From JAFAGX01 sp035622175 (GTDB lineage: Bacteria > Acidobacteriota > Terriglobia > Terriglobales > Acidobacteriaceae): 64,000 nt of DNA. The stretch is from assembly GCA_035622175.1 (NCBI GenBank), contig DASPVV010000261.1, forward strand, positions 14,874 through 78,873, given 5' to 3'. Within the stretch, counting starts at the first letter, position 1. Each line of letters opens with the position of its first letter. Shown here in pieces: positions 58,471 through 64,000 of the stretch. The notes beneath the pieces were generated by a model. That model worked only from the letters and a program-made list of their open reading frames with translations, was not told the DNA's origin and made no database searches. The translations under genes were made by a program, and so were the position numbers.

Positions 58471-60651
58471 GTGGCTTTTCAGTCATCCCGCAATACCATC
58501 GAGACCCGCCTTTACGTCCTGGGTGCCATTCTCCTGCTGTGGTGTGCGGTCATCTGCCTGCGCCTGGTGTATCTGCAAATCCTCCGCTACGGGAGCTTTG
58601 AGCAGCGGGCTCAGCACCAGCAGCAGCGCACGGTGGAGCTCTCGGCTCGACGCGGCCTGATCTATGATCGCGCCGGCCGCGAGCTGGCCATGTCGATCGC
58701 GGTGGATTCTGCCTTCGCCGTGCCCAGTGAAATTCCCGACCTCCCCAGCGCCATCTCGCTCCTGGCGCGCATCACCAAAACGGATGCGCATGAGCTTCTT
58801 GCCCGATGCAAGGCAGCCCGCACCTTTTGCTGGGTGGCGCGCAAAGCCGACGGGGAAACTGTCCAGCGCATCCGCTCGCTCAACCTGCGGGGAATCTACT
58901 TCCAGAAGGAATCCAAGCGTTTCTATCCCAAAGGCGAACTGGCAGCGCAGGTGATCGGCTACGTCGGAACCGACGATGAAGGCTTGAGCGGAATCGAGCG
59001 CGAATATGACGAAAGCTTGGCCGGCCGGGCGGGGGAGATGCTGATCTCGGTGGATGCCCGCCGAAAATGGTTTTCGAGCGTCGAAAAACAGCCCGAGCCT
59101 GGGCAAAATGTCGTCCTCACCCTCGATCAGCAAATTCAATACATCGCCGAGCACGAGCTCGATGCCGCGATGGAAACCACCCACGCCATCAGCGGCACGG
59201 TCATCGTGGAGAATCCGCATACGGGTGAGATTCTGGCGCTGGCAAATCGGCCCACCTTCAACCCCAATCAGACCCGCGAAATCACCCCGGAAAAACTGAA
59301 GAACCATGCCGTAAGTGATGTGTATGAGCCGGGCTCGACCTTCAAACTGGTTACCATCTCCGCGGCGCTCGACGAAAACCTGACTCGCCCGGAGGAGAAG
59401 TTCGACTGCCAGATGGGATCGATCGTGGTTTTTGGTCGGCGCATTCACGACTGGAAGCCCTACGGCGTCTTGTCGGTGTCCGACATTCTCGCGCGCTCGA
59501 GCGATGTCGGCGCCATCAAGATTGCCCTGCGCTTGGGGGATGAGCGCATGGACAAATACATTCGCGCCTTCGGATTCGGACGCCAGACCGGGATCGAGCT
59601 TCCGGGCGAAACCCGGGGTCTGGCGAAGCCCCTCAACCGCTGGTCGAAGGTGTCGATCGGTGCCATTGCCATGGGGCAGGAGATTGGCATCTCGCCGCTG
59701 CAACTGGCCGCCATGGTTGCAAGCATTGCCAACGACGGTGTCCTGGTCGGCTCGCGAATCGTGGCCTCGACAACCACGCCGCAGAGCACCCCGCAAACCA
59801 TCACCTTTCACCCGGTTGAGGAACGGCGAGCGATTAGCACCACCACCGCCGGCCTGATGCGACAGATGATGCAGGGCGTGGTCCTTCTTCCCTACGGCAC
59901 GGGGAAAAATGCAATTCTCGAGGGCTACAGCTCCGCGGGCAAGACGGGCACGGCCCAGAAGGTCGACCCCCTAACCCATACCTATTCGCGCAGCAAATAT
60001 ATCGCCTCGTTTGCGGGGTTTGCACCCGTCAACAACCCAGCGGTCGTTTGTGTGGTGATTTTGGATTCGCCGCTCGGCGGCCACCATGGGGGCCAAGTCG
60101 GGGGGCCGGTGTTTCACCGGATTGTGCAACAAGTGCTCGAGTACTTGCACGCGCCTCACGACGTCGAACTCCCGCCCCGCCATGCGGTCCGTCTGGTCGC
60201 CGGGCAGAGCAAGGAGAAAGAAGACGATCTTCGGGAAGGCTCCCCGGATCGGCTGAGTGACATGGTGGAGATGGCCGACACCCCCAGCCCCGGTCCCCCG
60301 CCTGGCAACCGCGTTTCCGACCCCACCGAGAAGGTTGCGTTGCTGGCGCCTGGGCCGGTCGCGAAGCAGGAAAATCCCTTGCCCGGGCCGCAACCGGCTA
60401 GCGGATTCTCCCCGCCTCCGGCCCCGCCCCAGCCTCTTTCGCCGAGGGCCACGGTCATGGTGGATCTCGAGCAAGGCGGAATCCTGGTGCCTTCTTTTGC
60501 GGGAAAGAGCGTGCGCGCCGCGATCGAGATTGCCGAGGAAAATGGCTTAGATTTGGATATCATCGGCAGCGGGTTGGGCGAGGACCAGTCGCCCGCCGCC
60601 GGGGCTCACGTTGCCATGGGGTCGAAGGTAACCGTGTGGTTTGGGCGGTGA
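58471..60651 (+). CDS. ftsI: Septal penicillin-binding protein FtsI (class B PBP with PASTA domain)
   Basis: The 726-residue protein has an N-terminal membrane helix (~12-34), a dimerisation/pedestal region, and a transpeptidase domain with the acylating Ser289 in GSTFK, SSD (the SxN equivalent) in ARSSDVGAIKI, and KTGTA at Lys491. A Pro/Gly-rich linker (~620-660) and a C-terminal PASTA domain follow (LVPSFAGKSVRAAIEIAEENG, GSKVTVWFGR). It crosslinks septal peptidoglycan. The PASTA tail recalls SpoVD/PBP2x-like enzymes and is not in E. coli FtsI. The start is GTG at 58471. Confidence 0.94.
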   Translation: MAFQSSRNTIETRLYVLGAILLLWCAVICLRLVYLQILRYGSFEQRAQHQQQRTVELSARRGLIYDRAGRELAMSIAVDSAFAVPSEIPDLPSAISLLARITKTDAHELLARCKAARTFCWVARKADGETVQRIRSLNLRGIYFQKESKRFYPKGELAAQVIGYVGTDDEGLSGIEREYDESLAGRAGEMLISVDARRKWFSSVEKQPEPGQNVVLTLDQQIQYIAEHELDAAMETTHAISGTVIVENPHTGEILALANRPTFNPNQTREITPEKLKNHAVSDVYEPGSTFKLVTISAALDENLTRPEEKFDCQMGSIVVFGRRIHDWKPYGVLSVSDILARSSDVGAIKIALRLGDERMDKYIRAFGFGRQTGIELPGETRGLAKPLNRWSKVSIGAIAMGQEIGISPLQLAAMVASIANDGVLVGSRIVASTTTPQSTPQTITFHPVEERRAISTTTAGLMRQMMQGVVLLPYGTGKNAILEGYSSAGKTGTAQKVDPLTHTYSRSKYIASFAGFAPVNNPAVVCVVILDSPLGGHHGGQVGGPVFHRIVQQVLEYLHAPHDVELPPRHAVRLVAGQSKEKEDDLREGSPDRLSDMVEMADTPSPGPPPGNRVSDPTEKVALLAPGPVAKQENPLPGPQPASGFSPPPAPPQPLSPRATVMVDLEQGGILVPSFAGKSVRAAIEIAEENGLDLDIIGSGLGEDQSPAAGAHVAMGSKVTVWFGR

Positions 60652-60741
60652 GGCTGAACCCGTGCCTAGGAAGTTTGTTCCGCAGGACCAGAGAGCGGTG
60701 ATCCTCAGCCCAGATGGTCATTTTGGCCTGCCCTATAATCG

Positions 60742-62271
60742 ATGCTAATGACGTTCGAGCAGCTTCTCGATGGAGCGGAGATTCTGGCGCAGCGCGGGAA
60801 TCCGAGCGTTCGCGGCCTCGACTACGATTCCCGGAGGATTCAGCCGGGAGACGTCTTTGTTGCCATGCGCGGGGAGGCCCAGGACGGCAATCGATTCATC
60901 GACCAAGCCATCGCCGCCGGAGCCGTCGCCATTGTTACCGATTCTGGCCAGGAGAGGCCGCGCGCAGAAGTGGCTTGGGCGCAGGCGGCTCACGGGCGTC
61001 GGGTGCTGGCCCGGCTGAGCGCCAACTTTTACCGGCGGCCGGCGGAACGGCTGGCGATGACCGGGATCACCGGCACCAACGGCAAGACGACCACCGCGTT
61101 CCTGGTGGAATCCATGCTCAGAGCCGCGGGCCGCAAAGCCGCGCTCATCGGAACCATTGAGTATCACGTGGCCGGTGAAATCCTGCCTGCGCCCCACACC
61201 ACCCCGGAAGCGCTTGAACTCCATCGCATGCTGAACCAGGCCCTGGGCCATGGCGCCACCGAAGGAGTGATGGAAGTATCCTCGCATGCGCTGGCGCAAC
61301 AACGAGTGTATGGCATTCCTTTTGATGTCGCCGTCTTCACCAATCTGACCCCCGATCACCTCGACTACCATCACACCATGGAGGAGTATTTCGCCTCCAA
61401 GCGAATCTTATTTGAAGGGTGCGGGACGGACGGCCCCCGGGTGGCGGTGGTGAATATCGATGGCGAATATGGGGGGAGACTGGTCAAGGTAAGCAAACAG
61501 CACGGGGCCGAGGTTCTTACCTATGGACTTAGAAAAGCAGATCTGCACGCGGAGAAGGTTGAGATCGGCCAACGTGGATCGCGCTTTGATCTGGTCACGC
61601 CCGAAGCCGTCATTCCTCTGTTCTCTCCCCTTCTCGGCCAAGTCAATGTCTATAACATTCTCGCCGCGGCCGGTGCGGGGTACGCCCGCGGTTTGTCCGC
61701 GGAACGGATTGCCTGCGGGGTTGACACCCTGACTCGCGTGCCCGGGCGTTTCGAGCAGGTCGATCGTGGCCAGCCCTTCACCCTCGTGGTCGACTACGCC
61801 CATACCCCGGATGCTTTGCGGAACCTCACTTCGCTCGCGCGGAAGTTCGTCGAACAAGCCGACCACCGCGGCCGGGTGATCACCGTGTTTGGCTGTGGAG
61901 GAAACCGCGATCGGGGCAAGCGGCCGCTGATGGGAGAAGCCGCCGGCGAGTCGAGTGACTTTGTCGTCCTGACCTCGGATAACCCGCGGCAAGAGGATCC
62001 CCGCGTCATTATTAATGATGCTCTGGTGGGTTTGCAGCGCTCGGATGCGAAGTACAAGGTAGAGCCCGACCGAAAAGCGGCGATTGCTCTGGCGATCGGG
62101 GAGGCCAGGCCCGGGGACATAGTATTGCTGGCGGGTAAGGGGCACGAGAGATTCCAGATCGTTGGCAGAGAGGCCATTCCGTTCGACGACGTGGAAGTGG
62201 CGCGAGAGCTTTTGAGGCGTGCCGGATTCTGCCCCCAACCTGCTGGCGCTAACGCCGCGCGGAACCTATGA
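60742..62271 (+). CDS. murE: UDP-N-acetylmuramoyl-tripeptide synthetase MurE
   Basis: The 509-residue product has the Mur-ligase ATP loop GITGTNGKTTTAF, the UDP-binding region near the N-terminus (VRGLDYDSRRIQPGDVFVAM), VMEVSSHALAQQRV, and DNPRQEDP near residue 415. DNPR is the signature for meso-diaminopimelate-adding MurE, rather than lysine-adding. It joins the third residue of the stem peptide in the cytoplasm. ATG 60742 is used, with a second ATG at 60748. Its stop overlaps the murF start (ATGA). Confidence 0.97.
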   Translation: MLMTFEQLLDGAEILAQRGNPSVRGLDYDSRRIQPGDVFVAMRGEAQDGNRFIDQAIAAGAVAIVTDSGQERPRAEVAWAQAAHGRRVLARLSANFYRRPAERLAMTGITGTNGKTTTAFLVESMLRAAGRKAALIGTIEYHVAGEILPAPHTTPEALELHRMLNQALGHGATEGVMEVSSHALAQQRVYGIPFDVAVFTNLTPDHLDYHHTMEEYFASKRILFEGCGTDGPRVAVVNIDGEYGGRLVKVSKQHGAEVLTYGLRKADLHAEKVEIGQRGSRFDLVTPEAVIPLFSPLLGQVNVYNILAAAGAGYARGLSAERIACGVDTLTRVPGRFEQVDRGQPFTLVVDYAHTPDALRNLTSLARKFVEQADHRGRVITVFGCGGNRDRGKRPLMGEAAGESSDFVVLTSDNPRQEDPRVIINDALVGLQRSDAKYKVEPDRKAAIALAIGEARPGDIVLLAGKGHERFQIVGREAIPFDDVEVARELLRRAGFCPQPAGANAARNL

Positions 62272-63641
62272 AGCTACTGCTCGGCCGAGTCGCTGAGTTC
62301 GTTTCTGCCAGCGGAGATTTTGATCGCCAGGCGACCGCGCTGGGTTATTCCCTCGACTCCCGCACCCTTCAGCCCGGCGAGCTCTTCTTCGCCGTCCGGG
62401 GCGAACGCTTCGACGGTCATGATTTCGTCCTCCCCGCTCTAGAAAAAGGGGCCGTGGCGGCCATTGTGGGTCGCGACCGGCTCGGTGATTTCTCGAAGAA
62501 GCCGGGCTTGATGGCGGTGGACGACCCTCTCGTCGCCCTGCAGGCTTTAGGATCGGCGGTCCGCCGGCTCTGGGCGAAGCCGCTGGTGGGGGTCACGGGA
62601 TCGACGGGTAAGACCACCACCAAGGAAGCGATTGCCCATGTGCTTTCGGCCCGCTTGCGAGTGCTGAAATCGGAAGGCAATTTCAACAACCATTTCGGCC
62701 TGCCGCTGACGCTGTTGAAGCTCGAGAGGGAGCACGACATCGCGGTGATCGAAATGGGGATGTCGCATGCCGGAGAAATCGCGCTGCTGGCCAGAATTGC
62801 CCAGCCGGACATCGGCGTGGTGACCAATGTGGCCCCGGTGCACCTGGAGTTTTTCAGCTCGGTTGCGCAAATCGCGCGTGCCAAATACGAGCTGGTCGAG
62901 TCTTTGCCGGCTGGCGGGACCGCGATCCTCAATGCAGACGATGAATACGTTTCTCAGTTCGGGCGTGATTTTCATGGCAAGGTGGTTCTGTACGGACACC
63001 AGCCCGAGGCGCAGGTGCGGGCGGAGAATGTGGAGGCCCAGGGAAACTTCGGATCGAAGTTCGATCTGGTCGTCGATGGTTGTCGTCGCCGGGCGACTCT
63101 GCCTTTGCTTGGGGCGCACAATGTTTATAACGCGCTGGCGGCGGTTGCGGTGGCGCTCGAATGCGGCTTCACTCTCCCCGAGGCGGCGGGCGAGCTTGCC
63201 CGGCTCGCTCCCGCCGACAAGCGCGGACAGGTCGTCCAACTGAACAACATCACCATCATCAATGATTGTTACAATTCGAATCCGAAAGCTCTCAACGCCA
63301 TGGTGGACGCTTTGGCGGCGATGCCGGCGGCGCGTCGGATTGTAGTGGCCGGGGAAATGCTCGAACTCGGGTCGCGCGGGGAAGCCCTGCATCGCGAAGC
63401 GGGCGAGTATATGGCGGGGAAAAGGATCGACCGGCTGCTGGGGGTGCGCGGCCTGGCCCAAGTCATGGTCGAAGCGGCACGTCGGGCAGGGATGCGAGCG
63501 GAGTTCGTTGCCTCGCCCGAGGCAGCGGGCGCATGGTTGGCCAGCGAGACTCATCCCGGAGATTTGGTGCTGGTGAAGGGGTCCCGAGGTGTAAAGCTCG
63601 AAAAAGCGCTCGAGCAGTGGTTCCAAGAGCGCGTGCCCTAG
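62268..63641 (+). CDS. murF: UDP-N-acetylmuramoyl-tripeptide-D-alanyl-D-alanine ligase MurF
   Basis: The 457-residue ligase has the ATP loop VGVTGSTGKTTTKEA, EGNFNNHFGLPLTLL, VIEMGMSHAGEIA and the C-terminal NDCYNSNPKALNAM signature, all MurF marks. It adds D-Ala-D-Ala to complete the UDP-MurNAc pentapeptide. The ATG overlaps the murE stop in ATGA, so expression is coupled. mraY follows after 196 nt with no other gene between. Confidence 0.97.
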   Translation: MKLLLGRVAEFVSASGDFDRQATALGYSLDSRTLQPGELFFAVRGERFDGHDFVLPALEKGAVAAIVGRDRLGDFSKKPGLMAVDDPLVALQALGSAVRRLWAKPLVGVTGSTGKTTTKEAIAHVLSARLRVLKSEGNFNNHFGLPLTLLKLEREHDIAVIEMGMSHAGEIALLARIAQPDIGVVTNVAPVHLEFFSSVAQIARAKYELVESLPAGGTAILNADDEYVSQFGRDFHGKVVLYGHQPEAQVRAENVEAQGNFGSKFDLVVDGCRRRATLPLLGAHNVYNALAAVAVALECGFTLPEAAGELARLAPADKRGQVVQLNNITIINDCYNSNPKALNAMVDALAAMPAARRIVVAGEMLELGSRGEALHREAGEYMAGKRIDRLLGVRGLAQVMVEAARRAGMRAEFVASPEAAGAWLASETHPGDLVLVKGSRGVKLEKALEQWFQERVP

Positions 63642-63837
63642 GGGTGGCTTTGGGTCGCCGCTCTGGTAGATTGGTTCCTCGCCACACCCGGCTGCCTGGG
63701 GTCTGGGGGACGACACCTTACGGGTCGGGAAGCTCGAGAAGACCCGGCACCGGTCTCAGCCCGTCGCGATGCTTGCGTTGCCATCGGATGGCGAGCGACA
63801 GAGCGCGAACGACGCACGGTCGAAGCAGGGAGGCGGA

Positions 63838-64000
63838 TTGCTCTATTGGTTGTTGTATTTGAAGCTGTTTCACTACTTCCCGCCATTCCGTATTTTTCGT
63901 TATCTGACCTTTCGCACCGCCTTTGCCAGCCTGACCGCTCTTTTCACCGGACTGATTGTGGGCCCGTTGGTCATCAACCGGCTGCGGGAGTTTCAGATCA
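63838..64000 (+). CDS. mraY: Phospho-N-acetylmuramoyl-pentapeptide transferase MraY, N-terminal part
   Basis: The frame runs off the right edge. From TTG 63838 it reads (M)LYWLLYLKLFHYFPPFRIFR, then YLTFRTAFASLTALFTGLIV and GPLVINRLREFQI, the unmistakable start of MraY with its first membrane helix. It transfers phospho-MurNAc-pentapeptide to undecaprenyl phosphate to make lipid I. AGGGAGGCGGA directly upstream sets the TTG start. About 54 of ~370 residues are visible. Confidence 0.94.
   Translation, partial: MLYWLLYLKLFHYFPPFRIFRYLTFRTAFASLTALFTGLIVGPLVINRLREFQI

Noticed and set aside
58483..59811. 442-codon open frame opposite ftsI
   Set aside because: Antisense artefact of high GC; no motif.
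60733..60741. CCTATAATC upstream of murE as a promoter
   Set aside because: The -10 is good but no -35 is seen at the right distance, and a -10 starting 8-9 nt before ATG would leave no room for an RBS.
1..64000. tRNA, rRNA, CRISPR, transposase or integrase
   Set aside because: Read for cloverleaf-like segments in gaps, repeat-spacer arrays and DDE/recombinase motifs in the translations; none could be supported. In particular no tRNA-Sec was seen near selB.

Overview
The window is high-GC bacterial chromosome and most likely comes from an acidobacterium. The strongest pointers are a 1.2-kaa Oar-type TonB-dependent receptor with an N-terminal carboxypeptidase-regulatory-like domain, many GTG/TTG starts, the order rplU-rpmA-obgE / nadD-rsfS-rlmH, a Gram-negative style dcw cluster with meso-DAP type MurE, and several small proteins of a kind I associate with this phylum. 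No plasmid, phage, transposon, CRISPR or tRNA/rRNA signature was found. The lineage is an inference; no marker RNA is present.

Layout. 1-1248: end of an S9 peptidase. 1302-4587 (minus): trmFO and selB. 4742-8552 (plus): purL-purF. 8569-16389 (minus): a housekeeping run nadD-rsfS-rlmH-cobO-accD-folC-plsC, then thrS. 16604-18871 (plus): a membrane sensor kinase fused to a receiver and a PilZ domain, sitting between nadD and obgE. 18959-22110 (minus): cspA, a peroxiredoxin read through an in-frame UGA, then rplU-rpmA-obgE. 22260-23160: wreck of an alpha/beta hydrolase gene. 23478-30684: TlpA-like protein, small membrane protein, a probable 6S RNA, FAD oxidoreductase, homocysteine methyltransferase, amino-acid permease and rsmG. 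30746-40248: accessory stretch with the Oar receptor, tandem copies of its 5' region, a winged-helix protein, a GYD protein, an aspartyl-protease/PDZ protein and a BNR-repeat protein. 40464-46257: msrA, map and a MacAB-like exporter with two permeases. 46627-55548: pseudokinase/PEGA membrane protein, 3-hydroxyacyl-CoA dehydrogenase, WalJ-like hydrolase, zinc-finger membrane protein, CocE hydrolase, YbjQ. 55864-64000: start of the division and cell wall cluster, promoter-MraZ box-mraZ-rsmH-small ORF-ftsL-ftsI-murE-murF-mraY.

How the parts work together. SelB at 2692-4587 delivers selenocysteyl-tRNA to UGA codons, and the window also holds a clear client: an AhpE-like peroxiredoxin whose peroxidatic cysteine position is UGA, followed by a hairpin with bacterial SECIS-like geometry. 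A conventional annotation would split this gene into two fragments. The other points most worth checking are the probable 6S RNA at about 25179-25375, the kinase-like protein that has lost both HRD and DFG motifs, the kinase-REC-PilZ fusion, and the triplicated leader of the Oar receptor.
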